Assembly (NCBI GenBank): GCA_023300235.1
Contig: JALZWN010000125.1
Coordinates: forward strand, 21,746-85,745
Length of the DNA stretch: 64,000 bases
Direction of reading: 5' to 3'
Source: Mariniblastus sp.
Lineage (GTDB): Bacteria > Planctomycetota > Planctomycetia > Pirellulales > Pirellulaceae
This document shows, one piece after another, positions 1 through 9,410 of the stretch (its first letter is position 1; every line of letters starts with the position of its first letter). Under the pieces are notes generated by a model. The model saw only the letters and a list, made by a program, of their open reading frames with translations, was not told the DNA's origin and ran no database searches. The position numbers and the translations under genes were made by a program.

Positions 1-1910
1 TAGTCACAAAAACGAACCGCTTGGTAGGGATCTCATTAACGTTGATCATCCTAGCTGGAGGATTAGCATTGGTGAACTACGCCGACCAATCCGATGGCAT
101 CGTTAAAGAACTCGATTCCCTAAACGACCTGTCAACCGCCGCCGGCCCCCGGATTCAGCACTGGACCGACGCGATCCCGTTTGCCAAAAACAATTGGCTA
201 CTCGGCTGCGGCAATGGAACATACCGTCTAGTCTCGCCGTCATTTGACAGTTTCTTTTCGACCAAGACCTTTGCTCATGCAGAATCCGTCTACGTCGAAA
301 CACTCGTCGAAATGGGCGTGGGCGGCTTACTATTACTAATGGCCACCCTTGTTCTTTGCATCGCAGCATCGATTAACCTGACCTATCGCAGAGACGCATT
401 TGACCGCGCCTTGGGGACCACTGGGATCATTTGCTTGGTCGGACAAATGCTGGCTGCTGCCTTAGACTTTGGGATCTACCAACCAGCCAATGCAATCGCA
501 ATGGCAGCACTCATGGGCGGAATAGTAGGACGAGCTGCCACCTCCAAACGCAAAAGATCTTCCCAAAAAACAACGCCCGAACAACAAGACAGCAACACTC
601 AATCACCCACTCAGAATTTTACTGCCCTTGGATTGCTATTGATGGCGACGCTAGCCGCAGGGTGGTCGAGCTATGAGTCATACGGAATCGAATCGCGACG
701 TGCAGGCACCCGCACAGTAAGGCTGTTCAACGAACTACAAGTTCGCGGGCAAAAGGCCCCCTCGCTCAGCACGCTGGAGCTCGCCGAATCGCAGCTAAAA
801 ACCGCCGTCAATCTCCGCCCCGACGATGCCAAGGCGAATTTCTATCTCGGTGAACTATCGGTAATGCGGTACCGCCACATCCAGACGCAGCAACTTGTTG
901 CTGATCTCGAGACAGAGATTGCAGCACTGGAAAAGATGAAGGCGTTTGAGGATGATGAATCCACCGGCGAAATCGTAGCCCGCCGCGAGCAGATCAAAAC
1001 CCAACAAGAGTTTCTCGCAAATATCGCCAGCTCACAAATTTGGAACTCCACCGCACTTCCAGCCCTCCACCAAACATTCCGTCGCGCCGAACGAATCAAC
1101 CCGAACCACGCCCAAGAGTCCCATGCCAACCCGGACGTTCAAGCATGGCTGCAACCAGCCTGGGCCTACTACCAGCTCTCCGAAAACCTCTGCCCGCGAC
1201 TGCCCAAGACCCAAGTACGTTTAGCCATGTTAGACATATTCGTCCCCAAAACGGACTCCGCAAACTCAAACTTCCCGCGGCTAAGCGAAAAAGAGCGTCT
1301 AGGTCTGGCACTCACTCGAGCCAACGCAAACACTCAACTGCTCTTTGACTGCGGTTTTTTGGCTCTAAATTCCGCCGACCAAAAAGAAGCGGTCCGTTTA
1401 TGGTCCAAATGCCTCGCCTTTCCCCACCGACAGGCCACCGAAAAAGCAATTATTGAGCTTTGCCAAGCAGAATTGCCCATGCGACTGTTTTTTGAGGAAG
1501 TCCTTCCGCAGGACCCCTACAGCCTAACCTACTATATGCAGAAATATTTTGAGCCGGGGCAGCGAAGTGTTCCCATGCAGTTGCTTGCCAACCATACTAT
1601 GCTAGTTATCAACCGACAGACTGAACCGGATTCACTAGAGCGATTTTTGCTGCTTGCCGAAGTGGCTTTTCTAAACCAAGATTATCAGACGGCAGCCAAA
1701 ACCTACGCTCAAGTCGAAAAAATTGACTCTAAGCCAACCGCCGAAACGTTCCGCTACCATTTCGCATTGTCCTTATTTCACTCGAAGCAATACGATGAAG
1801 CGATGCGAAACGTGAAAATTTGCGAACTTCAGCATTACGAGCCTCGCAAAGTTAAAAAGCTGTTAAAACAAATTCAACGAGAACGCTCCATTAAATTACG
1901 TTCTCGTTAA
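1..1910 (+). CDS. O-antigen ligase-like membrane protein with C-terminal TPR-like region (5' end outside window)
   Basis: Frame open to the window start; hydrophobic segments with WLLGCGNGTYR...AHAESVYVETLVEMGVGGLLLL typical of Wzy_C/O-antigen ligase C-termini, then a TPR-like helical region; followed by a Wzc-like gene. Confidence 0.7.
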   Translation, partial: VTKTNRLVGISLTLIILAGGLALVNYADQSDGIVKELDSLNDLSTAAGPRIQHWTDAIPFAKNNWLLGCGNGTYRLVSPSFDSFFSTKTFAHAESVYVETLVEMGVGGLLLLMATLVLCIAASINLTYRRDAFDRALGTTGIICLVGQMLAAALDFGIYQPANAIAMAALMGGIVGRAATSKRKRSSQKTTPEQQDSNTQSPTQNFTALGLLLMATLAAGWSSYESYGIESRRAGTRTVRLFNELQVRGQKAPSLSTLELAESQLKTAVNLRPDDAKANFYLGELSVMRYRHIQTQQLVADLETEIAALEKMKAFEDDESTGEIVARREQIKTQQEFLANIASSQIWNSTALPALHQTFRRAERINPNHAQESHANPDVQAWLQPAWAYYQLSENLCPRLPKTQVRLAMLDIFVPKTDSANSNFPRLSEKERLGLALTRANANTQLLFDCGFLALNSADQKEAVRLWSKCLAFPHRQATEKAIIELCQAELPMRLFFEEVLPQDPYSLTYYMQKYFEPGQRSVPMQLLANHTMLVINRQTEPDSLERFLLLAEVAFLNQDYQTAAKTYAQVEKIDSKPTAETFRYHFALSLFHSKQYDEAMRNVKICELQHYEPRKVKKLLKQIQRERSIKLRSR

Positions 1911-1969
1911 CCACACGCCACATTTTATCGTCACCACGATACCTTATTATTCAAAGCTGGAACTTCAAA

Positions 1970-4270
1970 ATGTCATTGACCAACCACTATGACAACAAAG
2001 CCCCTCGCCCATTATCCAACCAACCGGTAAAGCGGCACGACTTCTACAACCTTGATCTACTCGACTTGGTGCGTCGGAAAATCGGGGTGATTGCATTCTT
2101 CACACTATTAGGCATTGCTCTGTCGACGCTCTACTTCTTCAAGGCCCCCAAGACCTTCGAGTCGACCAGCAAAATCTTTGTCGACGAAAAGAACGCACCG
2201 TCCATGAACGGCACCGACCAAGGCCTGTTCATGAGCGAAGTCTCAATGGAGAACTACCTCCAGAAACTTAAGAGCACACTGATTTTGCAACCGGCCATCG
2301 CCGGCGGCAACTTCAAGAAAATGGACACATTCGAGAAGAGCGAAGAAGACGTTGACGCCATCTTATTCCTACTTCGTGAAGGCAAAAACTATCGAGTGAC
2401 GCCAGCCGACACAAAATCTAGCTCCGGCGTAATGAAACTCGCTTTCAAAGGCCCCGATCCGGACGAGTGCAAACAGGTCCTGACATCGATCGTAACTGCA
2501 TTTGAAGACCACATCCGTGACACCACCAAGAACGTTGGTGGCGAAAACGCTGACCTTGTTCAACGAGCACAAGAAAACTGGCTCGACCGACTCAACGTCG
2601 TCGAAACAGAAATCGAAGGGCTAATGGTCCGCCCTGAACTACTGAACATCGACGGGCGAATCATCAACCCGTACCAACTGCAACTCAGCTTGATGCACCA
2701 AGAACTTCACGACCTCCGCAGCCAACGAAACAAAGTACTCGCTCGTGTCGAAAGTGTAAAACAAGACCAACTCGTCGGAATCAGCTCAGAAGACCTCATC
2801 GGGCAACTGATGGCCGAAGATTCTGATGTCTCCGAAGCCGGTTATGTCCGCACACAAGACGAACTACTACAACTAAAAATCGAAGAACAAGCGTTACTTA
2901 ACAAGTACGGTGGCGACCACCCCGAACTCAGATCTGTACGACTCAAAATCGCTGCCGTAGAACAGATGCGCAGCAAAGAACTTGCCGCTATGAAAAGTGG
3001 TTCTCGACAATCCGAGTCAGCCACGAAACTCAACATCGTGGAAGAGTTCTTCCGCAAGATGGATCGTACGACCAAACTGTTAGCCGCAGAAGAAAAACAA
3101 GTCGAAACTCAGATCGCAGGCCTTCAACAGCAATCCACTTCCGTTTCAGCACTGGTTGAAAAACTAAACTCACTTCAACGCGAGCGTGAGCGACTCGAAT
3201 CTGGATACCAAGCCGTTGTGGACAAGATGAGCGAAATGAGCGCTTTAAAAGAGCACCTTTGGCGAACCACTTCGATCCTAGATCCGCCCTCCACTGCCGA
3301 AGTGGTCGCACCATCACTACCAATCAGCCTTGCCGCGGGCCTATTCCTTGGTGGCCTCGCAGGCCTTGCCTTCGCAGGCTTCAAAGACATGGCTGAAAAA
3401 ACCTTCCGATCATCCGATGCGGTTGGCGAAGTTCTGAACACGCGGGTCATTGGACACGTGAGCTTCTTTGAAAAATCAAGAAACAAAAAGCGAAACGCCA
3501 AGTACCCCAACGCCCAACCAGAAATCATCACGCTGCATGCCCCGGCCTCGCAAGCCAGCGAATCCTATCGTGCAATTCGAACCGCGTTGTTCTTCAAAGC
3601 TCGTGAAACCAATGCCAAGATCATTCAGATCACCAGCCCTGCCCCCGGCGACGGCAAATCAACCACGACCGCAAACCTTGCAACCACGATGGCTCAAGCC
3701 GGTAGTCGAGTACTACTGCTTGACGCTGACATGCGAAAGCCGACTCAGCACAAACTGTTCGGCTTAGACAACCAAGCTGGCCTTAGCTCGATCATGACCG
3801 GCAGCGCCGAACTGAAAGAAGTCGAAAACGAAATCATCCCCGGCTACCTATCAGTCGTTACCGCGGGCCCCATTCCTGGCAACCCTGCAGAACTGCTCAC
3901 CTCTGCTCGCTTCGCAGACATATTAGCTGAATATCGCAAGAGCTTCGACTACGTGTTGATTGACACCCCTCCAATGCTGGCCGTGACCGACCCAAGCATT
4001 GTTTGTGCGCATGCTGATTTGATCTACATGGTTATGCGAATTCGCAAAGGCGTTCGTACGAACTCAACCCGAGCCAAAGAGACGATTGACTCGATGGGCA
4101 TCGAATTGGGCGGTATTGTCATCAACGGCCTTCGTCGCCGTGACCAAAAAGCCTACGCTTACTCCGGCCAGTACGGCTATGGTGCAAATACCTACGGGCA
4201 AACCGGCAAAGCAATTGCCCAAGCTGAAAAACCCTCACGAAAAGGAAAAAGATCGCCCATCAAACAGTAG
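1970..4270 (+). CDS. Polysaccharide chain-length/tyrosine autokinase (Wzz + BY-kinase, Wzc/CpsD-like)
   Basis: N-terminal TM and Wzz-like region, coiled coil, Walker A (ITSPAPGDGKSTTTANLA), Walker A' (VLLLDADMRKP), DYVLIDTPP, Tyr-rich C-terminus (YAYSGQYGYGANTYGQ). Confidence 0.92.
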   Translation: MSLTNHYDNKAPRPLSNQPVKRHDFYNLDLLDLVRRKIGVIAFFTLLGIALSTLYFFKAPKTFESTSKIFVDEKNAPSMNGTDQGLFMSEVSMENYLQKLKSTLILQPAIAGGNFKKMDTFEKSEEDVDAILFLLREGKNYRVTPADTKSSSGVMKLAFKGPDPDECKQVLTSIVTAFEDHIRDTTKNVGGENADLVQRAQENWLDRLNVVETEIEGLMVRPELLNIDGRIINPYQLQLSLMHQELHDLRSQRNKVLARVESVKQDQLVGISSEDLIGQLMAEDSDVSEAGYVRTQDELLQLKIEEQALLNKYGGDHPELRSVRLKIAAVEQMRSKELAAMKSGSRQSESATKLNIVEEFFRKMDRTTKLLAAEEKQVETQIAGLQQQSTSVSALVEKLNSLQRERERLESGYQAVVDKMSEMSALKEHLWRTTSILDPPSTAEVVAPSLPISLAAGLFLGGLAGLAFAGFKDMAEKTFRSSDAVGEVLNTRVIGHVSFFEKSRNKKRNAKYPNAQPEIITLHAPASQASESYRAIRTALFFKARETNAKIIQITSPAPGDGKSTTTANLATTMAQAGSRVLLLDADMRKPTQHKLFGLDNQAGLSSIMTGSAELKEVENEIIPGYLSVVTAGPIPGNPAELLTSARFADILAEYRKSFDYVLIDTPPMLAVTDPSIVCAHADLIYMVMRIRKGVRTNSTRAKETIDSMGIELGGIVINGLRRRDQKAYAYSGQYGYGANTYGQTGKAIAQAEKPSRKGKRSPIKQ

Positions 4271-4407
4271 CGACGTTGGCGGGAGGGGTCTCGAAGACAC
4301 GGCAACTTTAAAGTAATCTTTCGTGCGTGTCATTCAATTGGAGACACCGGTTGTGTATTTTTCACAACCGGTATTCCATAGCCTCTTTGCCCCCACCACC
4401 AACAACA

Positions 4408-5739
4408 ATGCCCTCAGATCACTGCGACCTGCTACTTAAATCAATCCAAGACAAATCCTGCAACGTCGGCATCATCGGCCTAGGCTACGTCGGTCTACCG
4501 CTGATCGACGCCTACATCAAAGCAGGATTTTCTGCGATCGGATTTGATGTCGACCAGAAAAAAGTCGACTCGCTGCTATCTGGCAACAGCTACATCGCCC
4601 ACATCGAACACACGACCATCGCTGGCTGGCTCGAACAAAAACGTTTTGACGCCACCATCGACATGTCCCGCCTTAGCGAAGCCGATGTCATCCTGATCTG
4701 CGTCCCCACCCCACTCTCGGACAGTCGTGACCCCGACTTGAAGTACGTGGAAATGACCACGCAAGCAATCGCCAAGTCGTTACGACCCGGGCAGATGATT
4801 GTCCTAGAATCGACCACCTACCCTGGCACCACCAAAGATGTCTTGCTGCCCATTCTGCAAGAATCAGGCCTCACCGCCGGCGAAGATTTCTTCCTCGCCT
4901 ACAGCCCTGAACGCGAAGACCCTGGCAATCCCGACTTCACCGCCGGCACGATCCCCAAAGTCGTCGGGGGCCTCGAACCCGACAGCCTGAAACTGGCCAC
5001 ATTGTTCTATGAACAAGCCATCACCCAAGTCGTGCCAGTCAACAGTTGCGAAGCCGCCGAGGCTTGCAAGATTTTGGAAAACACCTACCGCAGCGTCAAC
5101 ATCGCAATGGTCAACGAGCTAAAAGTCTTGTTCCAAAAAATTGGCATCAACATTTGGGAAGTTATCGACGCAGCCAAAACCAAACCGTTTGGCTTTCAAG
5201 CGTTTTACCCCGGCCCCGGCTTAGGCGGACACTGCATTCCGATCGATCCGTTTTACCTCAGCTGGGTCGCTCGCAAACACGAGATGCCCACCAAGTTCAT
5301 CGAACTCGCCGGCGAGATCAACACCAGCATGCCGCTGTATGTAGTTCATCGTTTGGCTGAAGCGTTGAACCAATTAGGCAAACCGATCCGCGGCAGCAAG
5401 ATCGGAATCTTTGGCGTCGCCTACAAAAAAGACGTCGATGATCCGCGAGAAAGCCCATCGTTCAAACTGATGGAACTGCTAAGCGAACGAGGAGCCGATC
5501 TGAGCTACTGCGACCCTCACATCCCCAAGCTCCCAAAGATGCGCAGCTTCGACGTCCCCGAACTTGAGCACTGCCCTGCCACCGCCGAGTACGTTAGCTC
5601 ACTCGATTGCGTCCTAATCTCGACGGACCATTCGGCTTTTGACTGGGACCAGATCGTGAAAAACGCGAAACTGATCGTCGACACGCGAAACGCAACCAAA
5701 GCCGTGACAGAAGGTCGCGAAAAAATCCACATGGCGTAA
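4408..5739 (+). CDS. Nucleotide sugar dehydrogenase (UDP-GlcNAc/ManNAc 6-dehydrogenase, WbpA/WecC-like)
   Basis: GIIGLGYVGLPL Rossmann motif, ESTTYPGTT, PGPGLGGHCIPIDPFYL catalytic motif. Start set at MPSDH rather than the upstream ORF-track start. Confidence 0.93.
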   Translation: MPSDHCDLLLKSIQDKSCNVGIIGLGYVGLPLIDAYIKAGFSAIGFDVDQKKVDSLLSGNSYIAHIEHTTIAGWLEQKRFDATIDMSRLSEADVILICVPTPLSDSRDPDLKYVEMTTQAIAKSLRPGQMIVLESTTYPGTTKDVLLPILQESGLTAGEDFFLAYSPEREDPGNPDFTAGTIPKVVGGLEPDSLKLATLFYEQAITQVVPVNSCEAAEACKILENTYRSVNIAMVNELKVLFQKIGINIWEVIDAAKTKPFGFQAFYPGPGLGGHCIPIDPFYLSWVARKHEMPTKFIELAGEINTSMPLYVVHRLAEALNQLGKPIRGSKIGIFGVAYKKDVDDPRESPSFKLMELLSERGADLSYCDPHIPKLPKMRSFDVPELEHCPATAEYVSSLDCVLISTDHSAFDWDQIVKNAKLIVDTRNATKAVTEGREKIHMA

Positions 5740-5865
5740 ATGTGCTGGCAAAAGTGTCCGGCTAGCAGATCTCCAGCAAATTGGACCTGACTGGCCTACA
5801 AACGCCAGCCAGTCTAAAATCATGCCGACCGCTTCACGTCCACTTCAATCATTCGATTACTTTCC

Positions 5866-6624
5866 ATGAATATCTTCGCGTTGACTTTGCTCGCCCCTCT
5901 CGCTTTTATCAATCTCGGATACATGCTCTGGGTCGCCATACCTAGCATGATGCTGTCCAGCGGTGCAGCTTGGCTGGTCAAAACTCGATTTGCCAAGTAC
6001 TCCAAAGTTCCATCCCAGCGAGGCTACACCGGCCAACAAGCAGCCCAAGCACTCTTGGACGCAGCCGGTATAAGTGACGTGCAAGTCGTACGAGTCGACG
6101 GTTCATTGACCGACCACTACAACCCACGCACAAAGAAACTCGCCCTTTCAACACCGGTCTTTGACAAAACATCGATCGCCGCCATCGGCGTAGCGACCCA
6201 CGAAGCTGGCCACGCAATCCAACACGCCACCGGCTACTACCCGCTCAAATGGCGCAGTGCAGTTGTTCCCGCTGCAAACCTTGGCACTCGCTTCGGCACC
6301 TGGGGCATGATGATCGGCATCATGCTCTCCAGTGCAGGACAAATCGCGGGCCCATTTGGCAAGTACATCTTCATCGGCGGAGCAATCGCGTTTTCTTTGT
6401 TCCTTTTTTTCCAGCTCATAACACTACCCGTTGAATTCAACGCCAGCGCTCGAGCCAAACAATTGGTTGTCGAAGCAGGCATCGTACTGCCTCAAGAACG
6501 TACCGGCATCGACAAAGTTCTCAACGCTGCCGCGATGACCTACGTCGCCGCCTTCGTTTCATCGCTACTAACTCTACTGTACTTCCTGCACAAAGCCGGG
6601 CTCCTTGGCGGACGCCGCAACTAG
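5866..6624 (+). CDS. Membrane zinc metallopeptidase (YugP-like)
   Basis: HEAGH motif in VATHEAGHAIQHATGYYPLKWRSAVVP plus several TM segments; typical YugP-family layout. Confidence 0.85.
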   Translation: MNIFALTLLAPLAFINLGYMLWVAIPSMMLSSGAAWLVKTRFAKYSKVPSQRGYTGQQAAQALLDAAGISDVQVVRVDGSLTDHYNPRTKKLALSTPVFDKTSIAAIGVATHEAGHAIQHATGYYPLKWRSAVVPAANLGTRFGTWGMMIGIMLSSAGQIAGPFGKYIFIGGAIAFSLFLFFQLITLPVEFNASARAKQLVVEAGIVLPQERTGIDKVLNAAAMTYVAAFVSSLLTLLYFLHKAGLLGGRRN

Positions 6625-6656
6625 CGATGGAAGCACACAGCCTTAGCAAGGATCCT

Positions 6657-6717
6657 GTGGTGCTGGTGCTTCCAACCTGTCATGCTCACGCAGACAGACT
6701 CGAAGCACCAGCACCAC
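6657..6717. repeat. Large hairpin, dispersed family H (copy A)
   Basis: GTGGTGCTGGTGCTTC (6657-6672) is perfectly complementary to GAAGCACCAGCACCAC (6702-6717); inner CTGTC/GACAG; loop CATGCTCACGCA. Confidence 0.85.
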
Positions 6718-6765
6718 TTTTTTAGCTTCGCTGAAGCATTCCTAAATCAACAAACTTGGCTACGA

Positions 6766-8877
6766 CTATCCCAAAGCCTTAACCGTCGCACCACCAACCG
6801 TCGCACCACCAACCGTCGCACCACCAACCGCCGCACCACCAACCAACACGACCGGAATCAACTTCGCCGCGGAATCAATATCGCCCAGCGGAATAACTCC
6901 CGACTTCCAGTGCCCTTCCCGAGTGCAAACCAACGGCATGGCCTCAAGCCCCGAGCCAACCTCTCGCCACTGCTTCGCCGTAAAGATCCGAAACTGCCCC
7001 ACCACACCGCCAGCCAACCGTTTAGCCAATGCCAGTGAGACATGGCCCATCGTGGTTCGCGGATTCAGCTCAACCATCGGCTTAATCTTCAACTCTCCCG
7101 TAACATCTCGATAAACCATCGCATCGACCCCAAACGGACTCGACAACTGCGATGCGATTCCACTTCGTACCAATCGCTGATCCAGCCAATCCGAAACCTG
7201 CCTTACCTTCTTCGCTTTATCGGCCAAGAAAAATCGCTTCACGTCGGAGTCACAGCCAAACAGCGATTTACCCAAAACGCTGCCAAGGTACTTCCGCCCC
7301 GGCCCGATCAACTGCTGGCTCCAGTCCAACAAGTTGCCCTGGCTGTCCCATAAAATTGAAAAATCCATCAGCCGATCCAGTTCAGGCTCGACAACTGCGC
7401 AAGCCCCGCCCTCAAACAACACCGTCAACTCTGCCAGCTCTCGGTCACGCAATCTCCCGCCGACCGGCCACCGCTTTTGCCCTCGCCCCGAAGCCGACAA
7501 ATCTGGCTTGAGAATCAGATGCCCAAACCCACGCGACTCAAAATCAGACCTCGCCTCCTCGAACTGCTCTACCGATTCAACCACCAGCCCAACCACGTCC
7601 GGGCTGCAGAGAAATTCCAGTCGTTCATCATCAGACAACTGATTGCAATCAGACAACCATTCGATCAAACGCTTCGTCGACCAAGACTTACGAAAAAGCA
7701 ACCCATCGCGATCCTGCCAGGTCGGCAGCTCATGCTTCAGACCAACCGCAAACTCTCGCACCACCTCCACCGCGGCAGGCGTCCACGCCCATGGCGCCGC
7801 GTCGTGCAGATTTCTTTCGGCCAAAATCTGGGCCTGCCCCATCGGCACAAACTCTGGCAACTCAAACCCCGCGTCCATCAACCGCTTCTTCAAGCGATTC
7901 GAAGGCAAACGTTGGACCAACAATAAATCATCCGGCTTGGTCAGCGACAACATCACCAACCCTAGATCCGCCGTCAGCATCTGCGTCAGCGATTTCGTTT
8001 TTTGATCGACACTGCCCGCCACATCCGACTCAGCCCCCGCATCAAACCAACGAACCGAAACCGCTCGCCCGCGAGACTTTCGAAACACCTCAATCGCATC
8101 AACAAACGGCTCCGTCAACCCAGCCCGCAACCGACCATCGCGATTGAAATCAATCTTCGGTGCCCGCCCCCGTTGCGGCGACATTGGAAACTCAAGCGAT
8201 GTCTCATACGCTTCCCAATCGCTTTGCTCGGGATCCTTCCACTGCCGAAACCAATGCAACCCATGTTGCACGTGCCCAATCTCATCCTCATAAATTTGTT
8301 GCAAGATACTCGCCGTCGCATCATCGCCGATCCGCCGGAACACTTTTGCAAAATGCTGACTGTAATCTAAATTCGCTTGCTCAAACGTCAGGCTCAACCG
8401 CGACACAAAATCCATCGGCGACTGCATCGGCGCAACGACCTGCCAAAACTGACCGCTCACGGGATACTCCCCAAACTCCACACCGCATTCGCGCATCCGA
8501 TCGATGTACATTTGCGTGTGAGCCTGCTCCTCCTGCAGCGTCACCAACACCCCTTGCCGAAACGCATGCGGCGCATCGGGAAACTTCAACAACACCAACG
8601 CCATCAACTCAGTCGCCAACAGCTCATGGTTAGCCAAAAAGTGCAACAGCTTACCGCGTTCAGCTTCGTTTTCGAGATTGTCATCACGCGGCCGAGTCAC
8701 CCCAACTTGGCCGGACATCCGCATCTCCAACCCATGCGGCCGCCCCGGCGCAGCGATCGCGCCGAATGGTTTTCGATGCTTTCGATTGGGGTCGATCGAG
8801 AGTCTACCGGGAGCCGCCAGCTTTTCAGCCAACGTTTTCCCGAAAACAATCTGCTCGGCGAATTCTGTAATGTTCAT
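6766..8877 (-). CDS. DUF455 ferritin-like domain fused to a C-terminal ATP-grasp-like domain
   Basis: N-terminal helical ferritin-like region (ANHELLATELMALVLL...LQEEQAHTQMY...YEDEIGHVQHGLHWF); C-terminal ATP-grasp-like features (LILKPDLSASGRGQKRW, CAVVEPELDRLMDFSI, VELNPRTTMGHVSLAL). Confidence 0.75.
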   Translation of the reverse strand: MNITEFAEQIVFGKTLAEKLAAPGRLSIDPNRKHRKPFGAIAAPGRPHGLEMRMSGQVGVTRPRDDNLENEAERGKLLHFLANHELLATELMALVLLKFPDAPHAFRQGVLVTLQEEQAHTQMYIDRMRECGVEFGEYPVSGQFWQVVAPMQSPMDFVSRLSLTFEQANLDYSQHFAKVFRRIGDDATASILQQIYEDEIGHVQHGLHWFRQWKDPEQSDWEAYETSLEFPMSPQRGRAPKIDFNRDGRLRAGLTEPFVDAIEVFRKSRGRAVSVRWFDAGAESDVAGSVDQKTKSLTQMLTADLGLVMLSLTKPDDLLLVQRLPSNRLKKRLMDAGFELPEFVPMGQAQILAERNLHDAAPWAWTPAAVEVVREFAVGLKHELPTWQDRDGLLFRKSWSTKRLIEWLSDCNQLSDDERLEFLCSPDVVGLVVESVEQFEEARSDFESRGFGHLILKPDLSASGRGQKRWPVGGRLRDRELAELTVLFEGGACAVVEPELDRLMDFSILWDSQGNLLDWSQQLIGPGRKYLGSVLGKSLFGCDSDVKRFFLADKAKKVRQVSDWLDQRLVRSGIASQLSSPFGVDAMVYRDVTGELKIKPMVELNPRTTMGHVSLALAKRLAGGVVGQFRIFTAKQWREVGSGLEAMPLVCTREGHWKSGVIPLGDIDSAAKLIPVVLVGGAAVGGATVGGATVGGATVKALG
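6781..6840. repeat. 15-bp in-frame tandem repeat x4
   Basis: AACCGTCGCACCACC x3 + AACCGCCGCACCACC; encodes (A)VGGATVGGATVGGATV at the C-terminus of the minus-strand CDS. Confidence 0.97.
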
Positions 8878-8911
8878 GATTCAACTCTCGCGGTCAACGA
8901 CGACACTGCTT

Positions 8912-8975
8912 CCAACTAAACCGACCAACTAAACCGACCAACTAAACCGACCAACTAAACCGACCAACTAAACCC
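8912..8975. repeat. 13-bp tandem repeat, 4 full + 1 partial unit
   Basis: CCAACTAAACCGA repeated; the last partial unit contains the TAG stop (8968-8970, minus) of the adjacent gene. Confidence 0.97.
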
Positions 8976-9372
8976 TTAGCGCCGCATATCCGTACACGAT
9001 CGTGTGGTACGCAAAAACCAAAGTCAACCCGTGAAATCCGAGCCTCAAAAACCAGTTACGTAAATACTCTTCGGCATCAAAAACAAACAATTGAATCCAC
9101 AATCGTATTCCCCAAAACACGGCGATGTAACCGCAAATGCTACGAGCCAGCACCGTCCCTGAAACTAATTCGTCTGCCAGCAACAGACTTGCCAACGCAA
9201 ACGCAACGATATTCAACACGATATAACCGCCAGCGGTCCAAATCCAATGTTGCAGTAGTCGATTGAGCTTTGGCAGTTCTTCTTTGAACTTCATTTCGTT
9301 GGGCACCTGAGCACTTCCCAACAAAGTCGCTAAGTGCAAGCAACCACCCACGATAATCAGAGTTTTCAACAT
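8968..9372 (-). CDS. Small integral membrane protein, partner of the MBOAT gene
   Basis: Start at MLKTLIIVGG; several hydrophobic helices; directly downstream of the MBOAT gene on the same strand. Confidence 0.6.
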   Translation of the reverse strand: MLKTLIIVGGCLHLATLLGSAQVPNEMKFKEELPKLNRLLQHWIWTAGGYIVLNIVAFALASLLLADELVSGTVLARSICGYIAVFWGIRLWIQLFVFDAEEYLRNWFLRLGFHGLTLVFAYHTIVYGYAALRV

Positions 9373-9410
9373 TTCGGGCCCCTCACAACTTTTAAAAAAA
9401 CATCGAACTG

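Noticed and set aside
4086-4316. 76-aa ORF overlapping the Wzc-like 3' end
   Set aside because: Out-of-frame overlap inside a well-supported CDS.
6781-6840. Possible CRISPR-like array (regular repeats); also 8912-8975
   Set aside because: Units are contiguous with no spacers and only 13-15 bp long; simple tandem repeats, no cas genes nearby.
6682-8919. Many plus-strand ORFs (118aa, 149aa, 180aa etc.) opposite the DUF455 gene
   Set aside because: Overlap in several frames antisense to one long well-supported CDS; low-complexity RRTTN/PRPS composition typical of shadow ORFs.
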